Assembly (NCBI RefSeq): GCF_018691265.1
Contig: NW_024881283.1
Span: forward strand, 10,473,731 to 10,537,730
Reading direction: 5' to 3'
Source: Tyto alba
Taxonomy: Eukaryota > Chordata > Aves > Strigiformes > Tytonidae
Length of the DNA stretch: 64,000 nucleotides
Shown: positions 24,805 through 34,041 of the stretch, in pieces
How positions within the stretch are numbered: the first letter of the stretch is position 1
How the letters are laid out: each line of letters starts with the position of its first letter
The notes under the pieces: model-generated
Told to the model about the DNA's origin: nothing
The model's input: only the letters and a program-made list of their open reading frames with translations
The model's database searches: none
Program-made: the position numbers and the translations under genes

Positions 24805-27568
24805 AAAGCGCTTTACTTGCAACAGTGGACATGCAGAAAGCAGACCCCCGACGCAGCCCGTCAGCGTGCTCGGCCCCGGGAGGTTGGGGGGCCAGATCCT
24901 GATCGTGGGCCCCTGGGCGAGGCACCGTCGGCACTGCTGCAGATTCACCCCGCAGCACCCCGGGCTCTGTGCGAGGCGAGGTGCCCCTGGCCAGGGGAGG
25001 CCCGGCTCTGCCTTCTGGGTGCTCACACGCCAAAGCGGGGAGCAAACGGCAGGGAAGTGGGCAGCCGGGCTGCCCGCAGGGAAGATTCCCCCCAATTACC
25101 ATTTTCTGAGCCTGCGGGCTGGCCTCAGGTGCTGTGAAGCTGCTTCCCTGAAGCCGTTTGCTTCGGGCACCGGGAAGCATATTGATCATAGTTCCATCTC
25201 TGGCCGCGGCGGCCCGCGGGCAAACGCGCTCTGCTGTCGTTTCAGAGGAAAAGGGGAACGAGGCGAGCCCCAGGCGGTGCGCCCCGTTTTCTGGGTGAGA
25301 CCCCCCCCCGGCACGGGGCAGGGGTGCAGCCCGCGCTGCCGCCCTCCCCGAAGGCACCGGCCACACCGCCCGGCGGGCGGAGGGGGCTGCACCGAGAAGC
25401 GCTCGAGCTGCCTTTCTGAGGATCCCCTCTCCAGCACCACATACCCCCCCGCCCTGGGGGCACTGCCTTCTTCGGCCTGGAGAAGCCTGCTTTTGCCTTT
25501 GTTTTTAAAAATAAAACTTCCTTTGCAGAGTGTAGGAAGGTGATTTCAAAATAAAATTCCAGACAGGCACAATAAGCCTCAGAAAAGCCAATCACACAGA
25601 GGAGGATAATTATCCACAGACTTTGTTTTCTATATATTTATATAAAATAATCAATGATTTTTTTCTCCACAGACTCCAATCCAATTTGATTGTCTTTTCT
25701 GTGTTACTTGCAAATCATACAAACAGCCGATGCCCTGACCCCTTCTCTATGCAAATACAGCTTAGAAAGAGACTACAAGAAATAAAATCCAATAAATTCC
25801 TCAATGCAGGACTGTTTGTTTAAAAGCTTATCTGGAGCCCGATCCTGTTCAGAGAGACTTCAGTGATACAAGAGTGGGACTTTGAAACATGCTTGAGGTA
25901 TAATTATTGCCACAAATATCAGCAGGAATACAGCCTTAGTAAAAACACCCCGAACGAAAGCAAGAACCCAGAGGTGAAGGCGATTCCTTTGAAAATGTAG
26001 AGAGCAAACTGAAGTCCCTCGCAGGCACGGCGCACCTCTCCCGCAGAGGAAGGGCAAGGCGAGCGTGCCACCGGGGTCTGGGGGGGGCGCGAGCGCAGGG
26101 TGGGCTGGGGACCTGCCTGTCACCCCCCGCCCGCAGAGGGGGTGGCAGAGGGGGTGGCGGGCGTCACTGCTGCTGCCACCGGGCCGGGGCGGCCGAGGGA
26201 AGCGATGGCAGCGGGGCTGCACAGTTTTGGTGTCACCTCCTCAGCAGCACTTGAATACAAACAAAACCACTAATCAACAAATGCAAGTGCTAAAATGGGA
26301 TCGACGGCACCTGTGGTCTATTTTTTACAATTACTTATTAATCTCAAACTGTTGGCATCCATCTGATCTGCACGTATATCTTGCTAACACATCATCCATC
26401 AGAATAATCACTGTGAGTAATTTCTGATGATGCCTCCGCAAAGCACGGCAACTGAAACTGGTCTGCTAAGAAGCACCAGTCCTTCAGGCTCCACGTGTGA
26501 CACCGTTCCCAGTCATCCCGCCTCGCTTTGTTAGGGCCAGTGCCATCAGACTCTACAAAATGGCATCAGGCTCTTGTCTGACACTTTGAAGGGGTGCTAC
26601 TACTGCTTTTTAATCTAAGAGAAAGGTTAGATAAATAGGCTATCTACGGTAGCTTAATCATCTTGCACTCACTGCTTTTACTATATGCGGGGCATGATAT
26701 TGCAAATACTCAGCTGCTCAGTGCAGCACTTAATAACAGGTATAATCTCACTGATCTCATCCGCAGTCAGGGCTGGCAGCATCACAGGCTGCCTCTCAGT
26801 CACAGTGGTGTAAACACGGAGTAACTCCACTCGCACCGTTACCGTTATCTGTCTTTCTAGCAGAATAACTCGGAGCTGAATTGAGCACCTAGAGTGTGCG
26901 GCAGATCTAGACAGCGTTTTCTGATACAGCATTTTCAAATATTTAACAGGTTGTACAATAATTGAACAGGTGTTGAATAAACTTCAGATACAAACTCCTA
27001 CTTAATAAAAAAATCCAGTAATGAGGCACAGATTTTCTTTGTACATGTATAGATTATGTTTAGATGTGTAGATTAAATATTTATATTTTACTTGTGAGAG
27101 AAAGAGTGCTTTTGGCTTTTCCTTCCCTTTCTTAGCTATCTCTCCCTGTATTTATTTTAATAGTCAGCTTCATAGGGAAAAAAAGAGAGCTTTGGAAAGT
27201 TACCTGTTTTCTCTCTGGTTTGATTTTCAGTTCTAAAACAATACTTATTTAAGTGTTCTCCACTTCTTGGCATAACCTAATAATTAAAATAATTACTTGA
27301 AAGCCATGGCAGCTTTGCACAAATTAATGCAGGGGGGAAAATGATGCCAGGTTTAGCTGAGAGTGAAGGTAAACACAGATTTCCCTGCAGCCCCACTTAA
27401 ATCTTTTTTCTGATCTTTAAGTTTCTTATTTTACTGATCAAGGAAAAGGCTAAATGAGGCGCTGGATGTTCAGGTATTTCTCAGCAATTAAAGCCAGGCC
27501 GTTCCTGCGGAAGGCACCGCGGTGCTGGCAGAGGCGGCGCACAGCAACGCTCCCACGGCGGGCAGCCC
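24803..27568. other. Intronic DNA, GC block then AT-rich DNA, no gene
   Basis: GC-rich at 24840-25450 and 26030-26210; AT-rich at 25500-25850, 26230-26420 and especially 26930-27440, which is a further candidate regulatory island. ORFs of up to 292 codons are driven by the poly-A run and GC-rich sequence. Nothing else is recognisable. Confidence 0.5.
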
Positions 27569-27963
27569 TGCCTGCCTCCCTGCCTGCCTGCCGGCTTCCC
27601 TGCTTCCCCCCCTGCCTCCCTGCTTCCCCCCCTGCCTCCCTGCCTCCCCCCCTGCCTCCCTGCCTGCTTCTCTGCCTCCCTGCCTCCCCCCCTGCCTCCC
27701 TGCTTCCCCCCCTGCCTCCCTGCCTGCTTCCCTGCCTCCCTGCCCACCTCCCTGCTTCCCCCCCTGCTTCCCTGCCTCCCCCCCTGCCTCCCTGCTTCCC
27801 TCCCTGCTTCCCCCCCTGCCTCCCTGCCTGCCTCCCCCCCTGCTTCCCTGCTTCCCCCCCTGCTTCCCCCCCTGCTTCCCCCCCTGCCTCCCTGCCCACC
27901 CCCCTGCCTCTCTCCCTGCCCACCTCCCTCCCTCCCTGCCTGCCCACCTCCCTGCCCACCGCC
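27569..27963. repeat. Pyrimidine-rich minisatellite, about 400 bp
   Basis: A nearly A-free strand built from the words CCTGCCTCC, CCTGCTTCC and runs of 5-7 C, in an irregular period of roughly 20 bp. On the GRIK3 sense strand it reads as G-tracts separated by AAGCA or AGGCA. The array is open in several frames on both strands (Leu/Pro/Ser/Ala-rich on plus, Gly/Arg/Gln-rich on minus), so the listed ORFs of 165-239 codons are artefacts. It lies 1.9 kb inside intron 1. Confidence 0.93.
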
Positions 27964-28448
27964 TCGCTGTGTCTGCACCAGCCCAGCACGAGTGTCCCCC
28001 CTCGCCCAGCTCCAGGGCAGCCTCCCAGCCGGGCGGGGGGGCTCCAGGGGAGGGGAGCAGAGCTACAGCAGCCCCGAGTGCTCTCGGTGACAGGCTGCCA
28101 GCAGTTTCTGGGTTGAAAGCTCTTCCGTCCTTCTGTGCGACTGCTTTGAGCCCTGTCTAGAAAATCCATTGTCAGGACAACCTGGACTTGAGACTAAACA
28201 TCCCCCCAGAGCCACGGGGATACTCCTGGGTCTGAGCGTCTCCCACGAGCCACGCTGCTATCCCCAGGGGGTCTCGGCGCCCACCCGCCCTAGGGACCTC
28301 GGCCGGTTCCCTGCGAGCCCCAGCTTGCGCAGCAGCCGCCCCTCGCACGCCGCCTCCGGAGCACCAGCCCGGCAGCACGGAGGCTCTGGCCGCCGAGGAT
28401 CAGGCCCGCTGCTGCCCAGCCGAAAGCCGGGCGAGCTGCGAGCCCGGC
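27964..28448. other. GC-rich DNA between two arrays, no gene
   Basis: GC-rich spacer with CpG density rising toward the second array. Open frames run through from the arrays. I see no independent feature. Confidence 0.5.
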
Positions 28449-28537
28449 ACCCCCCCCTGCGACAGGGCCCCCCCCCCTGCGACAGACAGGGCCCCCCCCC
28501 TGCGACAGGGCCCCCCCCCTGCGACAGGGCCCCCCCG
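28449..28537. repeat. Short tandem array of a hairpin-forming unit, 4 copies
   Basis: The core CTGCGACAG(GG) occurs at 28458, 28478, 28500 and 28519, separated by runs of C. Each core is an inverted repeat (CCCTG-CGA-CAGGG), so each unit can form a small hairpin. The second copy carries an extra ACAG. Spacing is 19-22 bp. Confidence 0.9.
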
Positions 28538-29596
28538 CACACGGCTCCCGGTCCCGCCGGGGACCTGCGCCCTGGGACCCGCCGGGAAGAGAAAAGGCCA
28601 CGGCGGTGCTGCCGGGGGGGACAGGCGGTGATAGACGGGGGGGCTCTGCCACCACACACGGGACACCTCCTCCCTGCTCGCGCGGTGGGACCGGTGAGAC
28701 CCAGCGTGCCCCGTCCGTGGGACCGGGAGCTTCCCGGGGAGGGGGCTTCTGCCGCACAGAACATCTCCCGCAGGTCCAGGCTGTGGCTGAGCAGAGCGAG
28801 CAGCCTGGCTCTAGTGAAAGTTCAGCAGCCGGGGCCCAGGCCGCAGAGGCAGGTCCGTGATTAACCTTTCCCACCGACATTTCTGGCACCACGACACGCA
28901 CAGGACCACGGCTGCCTCGAGTGCCGTGTTCGCAAAGCGCAGGGGAGAGCAGATGTTCACCCTGCAGGAACCCAGCCCGTGTCCGTGAGACGATCGGGGC
29001 CGTGCAGTCGCTCGACACCGTGCTGGAGGTGACAGGGTTTCACTTCACAAAGCCGCTGTCCCTCAGGAGCAGCGGTTTTGTCTTACTGGCTTTCACATTG
29101 CTGCTGTGCAGTTGCACTGAGATTAAATATACCTATTTTTTTCCACTTTGAAATATTCACAAATCTATTCAGTTTTCACTAGTTTCTCTGGGTTAGAATT
29201 TGGTCCCTGAAAAGACAGGTAAACCTGTCCTTCTAATTCTTACTGGGCAGACAGCAAATCCCGGGGAATGTGTACCGATGGCAAAGTACATGGGATGTAA
29301 CAGAAAATCAGTGCCGTTCCTTATATGACACGCATAAAACAAGTATCTCGTTTAATTAGAAAAAGAAAGATCGTAGACTCTTTCCCAAGCTGCTATCTGT
29401 GCAATTACTTTATGTAACATTATTAAAAATTAATTTTCCCCAGAACCACAGCAATTTAATGAAACACGCCCGGCCCTCGGCAGCAGCCGGGGCGTGGGCA
29501 GCGGGGCCGGGAGCCGCAGCCCCCCCCGGGCTGCCTGTCCCTTCTGCCGGGCACCCCCGGCCCGGGGCCGCAGCACCGCACCCCTAGGGCGGCAGG
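28538..29596. other. Intronic DNA near exon 1, no gene
   Basis: GC-rich to about 28860, mixed to 29030, then an AT-rich island at 29100-29460 directly inside the CpG island. The island contains TTTAATTAGAAAA and AATTTAATGAAAC words typical of homeodomain targets. No open frame is convincing. Confidence 0.45.
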
Positions 29597-29700
29597 CTCA
29601 GCACCCCAGCTCGCAGCGGCTCAGCACCTCCCCCGGCGCCGGGCACCGCCGCCCGGCTCGCAGCAGCCTCCGCACCCCCCTGCGGGGGCTCAGCACCCCC
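29597..29700. repeat. Degenerate 23-bp repeat carrying TCAGCACC words
   Basis: CTCAGCACC occurs at 29597, 29620 and 29689; the spacings 23 and 69 are one and three times 23. The intervening parts have decayed. TCAGCACC equals the left half of the REST/NRSF element, but I find no right half (GGACAG-like) at a permitted distance. It lies about 150 bp inside intron 1, in the CpG island. Confidence 0.45.
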
Positions 29701-29842
29701 CTCTCCGCTCTGCACCGTGCCCAGCACCCCCAGTGCACCCCGCCCAGGGCGGCCGCCCGCACCCGGCGCTCCCCCCGCGGCAGGTCCCTCCGTGCCCCGG
29801 TCCCCGCGCCCCAACTTCGCCCGGCCCCGCGGGGAGAGGCGG

Positions 29843-29850
29843 CCTTACCG
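29843..29850 (-). other. GRIK3: GRIK3 exon 1 splice donor
   Basis: Read on the minus strand, the coding sequence ATC CGG ATC G is followed directly by GTAAGG, a strong U2-type donor (G|GTAAGG). It splits the Gly codon after its first base, as expected for joining to a second exon that begins by completing Gly. The reading frame does continue open into the intron for about 80 codons (to 29598), but that part is GC-rich and unlike any receptor sequence. Confidence 0.92.
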
Positions 29851-29963
29851 ATCCGGATGACATGCGGCATCCCGTGCGAGCACTGGCCCCAGAGGCCGCC
29901 GACCAGGAGCGCTGCCCAGTATTCCCAGAGCACGCCGCGGAGGGCCGGCCAGAGATGGGGCAT
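29849..29963 (-). CDS. GRIK3: GRIK3 coding exon 1 (glutamate receptor, ionotropic, kainate 3; GluK3), partial
   Basis: This is the first coding exon of the kainate-type ionotropic glutamate receptor subunit GluK3, a ligand-gated cation channel of neuronal membranes. The exon gives 38 codons plus one base. Residues 1-13 form the n-region, about 14-26 (YWAALLVGGLWG) the hydrophobic core of a signal peptide, with cleavage likely near residue 30-31. The mature chain then starts with GMPHVIRIG. Human GRIK3 as I recall it has WEYWA and LLV at the same places and an identical GMPHVIRIGG, with the same 31-residue leader; GRIK1 and GRIK2 differ here (VLRIGG, VLRFGG). The exon stops inside a Gly codon at a consensus donor, giving a phase-1 intron. 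The start at 29963 has A at -3. The amino-terminal domain, ligand-binding domain and channel lie in exons beyond the left edge. The leader diverges from human at residues 2-6 and 22-30, which is normal for a signal peptide. Confidence 0.93.
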
Positions 29964-29992
29964 CGTTGGGGAGGGCGCGGGCCGGCGCGGCC

Positions 29993-30088
29993 CTACGGCC
30001 CCAGGGGCAGCGGGGGAGCGGGCGGCTGCTGCCCGGGGCTCAGGCGGAGCGGCCGGTCGGCGCCGAGGCCGGACCGCTCATGGCACAT
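29993..30088 (-). other. Upstream ORF 1 in the GRIK3 leader (31 codons)
   Basis: On the GRIK3 sense strand an ATG at 30088 opens a 31-codon frame that ends in TAG 29 bases before the GRIK3 start, in a different frame. A second ATG inside it (30081) opens a 13-codon frame ending in TGA at 30040. If transcription starts upstream of 30088, both would be in the leader and could lower GRIK3 translation. I have no evidence for the transcription start, so this is conditional. Confidence 0.45.
30040..30081 (-). other. Upstream ORF 2 in the GRIK3 leader (13 codons)
   Basis: A 13-codon frame (MSGPASAPTGRSA, then TGA) overlaps upstream ORF 1 in another frame and ends 76 bases before the GRIK3 start. 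Its ATG is preceded by TGCC and followed by AG, a weak context because -3 is G and +4 is A. Its relevance depends on the unknown transcription start. Confidence 0.4.
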
Positions 30089-30120
30089 CTTAGTGCGGCC
30101 GCGCCGGCCCGTCCCGCGGC

Positions 30121-30365
30121 AGCCGCGCCGTGCCGAGCCGTGCCGAGCCGCGCAGATCCGCGCCGAGCCGTGCCGAGCCGCGCAGATCCGCGCCGAGCCG
30201 CGCCGAGCCGCGCAGATCCGCGCCGAGCTGTGCAGATCCGCGCCGAGCCGTGCAGATCCGAGCCGAGCCGTGCAGATCGAGCCGAGCCGATGCGCTCCGT
30301 GCCGTGCCGAGCCGTGCCGGGCCGGGCCGGGCCGGGCCGGGCCGTGCGGTGCCGGTGCCGGTCGG
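30121..30365. repeat. GC-rich repeat with a 10-bp module, GRIK3 promoter region
   Basis: The word GCAGATC(C)G recurs at 30152, 30182, 30212, 30232, 30252 and 30272, spacings of 30, 30, 20, 20 and 20 bp, with copies of GCCGAGCCG filling the gaps. The whole is a mosaic of 10-bp modules. It passes into a GCCGG pentamer run (about 30310-30350). It begins about 160 bp upstream of the GRIK3 start codon, within the CpG island, so it may fall in the leader or core promoter. The plus-strand ORFs across it are Arg/Ala/Pro/Ser-rich artefacts. Confidence 0.9.
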
Positions 30366-30469
30366 GCGGCACCTGCGGAGCCGGGGCTGCCGGTGCGCCC
30401 GCAGGAGCGGCTCTGTCCCCTCCTACCACTGATGCGCGCGGCTCGCGCAAAGCCCCGGAATGGAGCGTG

Positions 30470-30507
30470 CACACACTCACACACACTCACACACACTCAC
30501 ACACACG
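30470..30507. repeat. CA-rich microsatellite with a 10-bp unit
   Basis: ACACACTCAC is repeated at 30471, 30481 and 30491 and followed by ACACACGCAT. It is a CA-type repeat with a decamer super-period, in the upstream part of the CpG island. Confidence 0.9.
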
Positions 30508-30975
30508 CATGCACCCCCCCCACGCACCCCCCGACACGCACCGACACCGACACGCACCGGCCCCGACCCCGACCCGCCGGCTCCCGCCCGCTCCCCCGGG
30601 GCGAGGGCAGCGCCGTGGGCGGGCGCGGGGCAGGAGGCGGCCGGGGACCCTCGGCGGGGCGGGGGGGCGGCGGCTGCACCGGCCGCTCCGGCAGCCCCGG
30701 GGGGGCCCGGCGTCCCTCTGCCCCCGACGGGCCCCTGTCCCGCGGATGCCGGCGTGCCCGGTGTCCCCCGAGGTCCCGGGGGTCCCGCTGTCCCCTATGT
30801 CCCCTGTGTCCCCGACGGCCCCGCCGCCGGGCGCCGGGCGAGGAGGGGCGGCATCGCTGGGGCCGGGCCCGGCCGCTGCGGGGGCGGCTACCGGGGCCCG
30901 GGGGCCGGTGGCCGGGGCCGCTGGAGTGGCCGTACCCGCGAGCGGGCGCCCAGCCCGGGCTCCGCAGCCGGGAGT
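30508..30975. other. Distal part of the CpG island, no gene
   Basis: Very GC-rich, C-rich on the plus strand with many ACCGACACG-like words near 30540 and GTCCCC repeats near 30760-30820. The open frames here have no recognisable domain. Confidence 0.5.
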
Positions 30976-30995
30976 TTAATGACCTCGGTGACAGA

Positions 30996-31038
30996 GACAA
31001 AGGGCTGCACATGCAGCAGATAAGTAGGCTGCTTTGTC
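30996..31038. promoter_or_regulatory. Inverted pair of SOX-like sites beside the CpG island
   Basis: GACAAAG (30996-31002) and its exact reverse complement CTTTGTC (31032-31038) flank GCTGCACATGCAGCAGATAAG, which includes a GATA word (AGATAAG) and a near-palindrome CTGCACATGCAG. ACAAAG is the SOX core. The site lies about 1 kb upstream of the GRIK3 start codon at the sharp edge between the CpG island and AT-rich DNA. Use by SOX factors is inference. Confidence 0.4.
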
Positions 31039-31039
31039 A

Positions 31040-31230
31040 ACTTGCTGGGCTAGGCTAGGGCGAATTTATTTTTTCTCATTTAAATAATTTGATCTATTCC
31101 ATCATTTCCAATCGCTCCCATTTGCCAGCTGTCTGCTAACTACATCGCCTGGAACATCTGAAGAGCAAATCTTTAATTTTCTTACAAACATACTATTACT
31201 CCGTATCTGTTCATCTTTTTAATTTTCCTT
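31040..31230. promoter_or_regulatory. AT-rich candidate element adjoining the GRIK3 CpG island
   Basis: Composition drops abruptly to AT-rich, with TTTAAATAATTTGAT, TCTTTAATTTTCTT and TTTTTAATTTTCC words. The position directly upstream of a developmental neuronal promoter suggests a proximal enhancer. No direct evidence. Confidence 0.3.
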
Positions 31231-34026
31231 GGCCGTCGCTTTCCCCAGCAGCAAGCTCGGCATGCGCGGCGCTGCCAGAAAAGCTGATCGCGGTCCTGCG
31301 CTCGAGCGACCCGTCCCAGATCAGCCTCGTGTGTGAGCTGGAGGAGGGGACACACGCAAATCATCACCGGTCTAAAACGCAAAGCAAAGCTCCAGGGTGT
31401 AGCGCCCGAGCGCAGCCAGCCAGCACGCTGCCTGCTGCAGCGGGGCAGCCCCGCCGGGGGGGATCCCCTGCGCGCCCATCGCTGGGGCGTCAGGTCTCTG
31501 GCTGTTTCGGTACAGCGGGAGCGGTGGGGGGCTGGCCGGGGTGTCTGATAGCTGTCGTCATCACGGAATGGTAAGGAGAAGCTGGAAGAGGCTCCGGGGG
31601 ACCTGCACGCCCATGGCAGGACCGGCCCCTCCTGGAGATGCTGCTGTAACTCCACAGCCCGCCGTGGTGCCCCCCCAGTGCCGTGGTCTGACCGGTGCTT
31701 CTCCTGGGGCGGTGGGAAGGGACCCCCGAGCACGGCCGGGGCTCTCAGCATCGTGTCATGGTGGAGGAGACTTTTTCTTACTCCTACCTGAGTCAAGCCA
31801 GAGAGGCAAAGGCGCTACTCAGCACCTTCGAAGCGCTGTGCAGGAGCTCGATCTCAGGGATCGGTGGTTACTGTTTATTGTGGGCAGGCTGAGGCTCCAG
31901 CTTCCAGCAGGAAATCTTCTTACCAGTGTCAAAGACAGTTATAGAAAAGGCTGTCTCATGTTAAGGATATTTTTATCCCTTATGACACCAAAAAGGATGA
32001 GATTTAGCAAAAGGGCGTGGAAGAAATTTTCTTTACTTATTGCTTAAATGAAGGACAGCTGTTTCTGTGAACTTTATATAAAATTAAATGTCACAACGTG
32101 GTGAATCTTTGCATCCGGAGTTTAAAAAGCCCCACAAACCTATGGGGAGGGAGAGGGTAGTGAGGGCTGTTTCATCTGCGGCTGTTCTTTACCCTTAGCA
32201 GACTCCAGCATGTAAAGGTTTGATTTTCAGTAACTGAGGACAAGAGGTTCAGATTTTGTGGAATGTTTAAATTCAAATGTAGCTAGAATGATATATTCCG
32301 TTAGTTCATTAGTATCAAGATACTGCTGCTTGCCTTTTTGCTGGCACCAAGTACTAATAAGTGCTCTAACCTTTGCTTCAGCCTCTAGATCCTACTGCAG
32401 TACCAGCACAAATAGTTTATTTCTTCTTATCTTACTTGACCAGTATCCGATGAGTGTATGAAGGTCATGAATAGTCCTCATCGTGTATGTAGGTCAGAGA
32501 AGAAAGTCTGCGTAGCTCAGAAAGGAGCGATCATTTATCAGAAGTTAGATGGCAAACCAAACCAGCTGTGCCTGGGCAGCAGGCAGAGGTGCTCCCTAGC
32601 TGCAGGTCTCCTTGCTCGTGGCCTGTGCTGCCCCAAGCAATCCGTGCAGCAGATCAGCAGATCACGGCTGTTCTTTTTCCTGAATATTCCTGCGTTTGGC
32701 CCCAGCCCTTGCCGGTGGCTTGGCAGGGCTCCGCTCTCCTGGCAGCCTGCTGCTGCCCTCCAAGGGGATCCCAGGGCTGCTCAGTGTCGTTATTAAAAAG
32801 AGGGTATTTTTGAAACTCCTCTTAGTTGTTGCACCACAGTCACCTTATGTTCCCCCCACCAAAGCCCCTCTGCCTTTGTCCGTTACCTGGGGCTGCACCG
32901 GGGCCCACACCTGCGAGCAATGACCTGTGGCCATTAGGCCAAGCTCTCCATCAGCTGTGGAGCGAGGTCGTTAGCATATAATTATAGCAAAGACAAAGCA
33001 GCTGGGCAGAAAGGGCTGTGTCTGTGGCAGTGCCAGAGCAGCGAGCAGGCCCAGGGCTCTGGCTTGGTGCTGCTGTGGGGGTAAGTGCTGCCTGGGCTCG
33101 GTATGGGGAGGGGGCATTTACAGTGGGGTGCGGTGGGGCTTTGGGGCTGTTGCCTTGCTGAAGGACGAGCAAAGGGTCCAGAGGGGCTTTGGTGTTTTCC
33201 TATGATTTGCTACAGCGATGCTAAAAATATAAGGTGTTTGCCCAGTTCACAACCACTGTGAAAATGGCTTTCATGTGGTAATTCATCATTTCTTTTATAC
33301 CAATTAGTGCAAATTCTCTGCTGTATTTATAACTTATGAACACTGTGTACCATTTAGAAGAAGTCGTTTGCTTATTCCTAGTTTGTTAGGAGGATATCTG
33401 GATGTCAGATTTTCATGCTGCCTTTTTTACAATGAATACACGTGGTATTTAGAGCTTCATTTATTACACAGGTAGGACTCTGATGATCGTGTACGTTTTA
33501 TGGGTTTTTTTCTATATGTAAAAATCTCAGTTCTCTCTCCTACAAATAAAGCAGTAGATTTATGGGTATTCTAAAGATTATGGATGTAAGACTTTATTTT
33601 CAAGTATGAAAAGGAACTGCTTGCAAAAGTGGAAAAAAATGTTGAAATTATTAATATCTAGGGAAAAATGCTGATTGACAAAGGACCCTTTCAGTTAAGA
33701 TTCATGCTTCAGAGCAGCAGCAGAAGTACAAACCTTGCAGAAAGAGGCATAAGCATTTCTATAGCTATGGTGTTTTTCCATATTAACGAAGAAAAAGAGG
33801 CTTCTCTTTATTTTTTTTTAATGGTATCTAAACTGGTTCATTTGAATTAGCTACATCCACATGCATTTTGTTTAGATTTATATGCATCAGGTGTAATATA
33901 ACTACAATCAATGTGAGTTATGAGGCCCAGGGCTCACATTACCAAGATTCATGTGCTGAAGTCGTCTCCTAAAATACCAGAGAGTAAATATACCGGGGCT
34001 GGCAAATGCAGATTTCTGGGACTTGA
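31231..34026. other. Upstream intergenic DNA, no gene
   Basis: A GC-rich block (31240-31770) is followed by mixed DNA, a GC-rich patch near 32570-32930, and AT-rich DNA at 32000-32110 and 33180-33900. Open frames of up to 204 codons (minus, 31182-31796) have no domain or repeat. No transposon recognised. Confidence 0.5.
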
Positions 34027-34041
34027 GTGCCCTCTACTGAA
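34027..34041 (-). promoter_or_regulatory. Candidate CTCF site upstream of GRIK3
   Basis: On the minus strand TTCAGTAGAGGGCAC contains a 12-of-13 match to the CTCF core (mismatch only at the first C). It lies 4 kb upstream of the GRIK3 start. Same orientation as the candidate at 23816, so the two would not form a convergent pair. Confidence 0.4.

Larger units (their letters stand above)
1..29848 (-). other. GRIK3: GRIK3 intron 1, 5' part (runs off the left edge)
   Basis: Everything left of the exon 1 donor is intron 1, at least 29.8 kb of it. I searched the translated frames for the start of exon 2, which in the family continues with GIFEY-like sequence and the INRNRTLLPN block, and found neither on either strand. 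Mammalian GRIK3 also has a very long first intron, so this is expected. The intron alternates AT-rich islands with GC-rich blocks of 200-600 bp and holds most of the window's minisatellites. No other exon is convincing inside it. Confidence 0.88.
29450..30970 (-). promoter_or_regulatory. GRIK3: CpG island and presumed promoter of GRIK3
   Basis: About 1.5 kb of very GC-rich, CpG-dense DNA surrounds exon 1 and extends about 1 kb upstream of the start codon. It contains many GC-box-like words and no TATA box at a plausible distance. AT-rich DNA resumes sharply after 30975 on the upstream side and below about 29460 on the intron side. CpG-island, TATA-less promoters are usual for glutamate-receptor genes. 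The exact transcription start cannot be read from the sequence. Several long open frames cross the island (for example 29733-31058 on the plus strand), but these are composition artefacts. Confidence 0.8.

Noticed and set aside
27450..28169. Repeat-protein-like ORFs on both strands
   Set aside because: Explained by the pyrimidine-rich array, which lacks stop codons on either strand.
29598..29848. Continuation of the GRIK3 exon 1 frame past 29849 as coding sequence
   Set aside because: The consensus donor at the exact point where the family protein would continue with exon 2 explains the end; the read-through peptide has no receptor similarity.
1..29848. GRIK3 exon 2 within the window
   Set aside because: No frame on the minus strand contains the expected continuation of the amino-terminal domain.
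29733..31058. 441-codon plus-strand ORF across the CpG island
   Set aside because: It runs antisense over GRIK3 exon 1 and the 10-bp GC repeat, with Arg/Ala/Pro composition and no domain; stop-poor GC-rich DNA gives such frames by chance.
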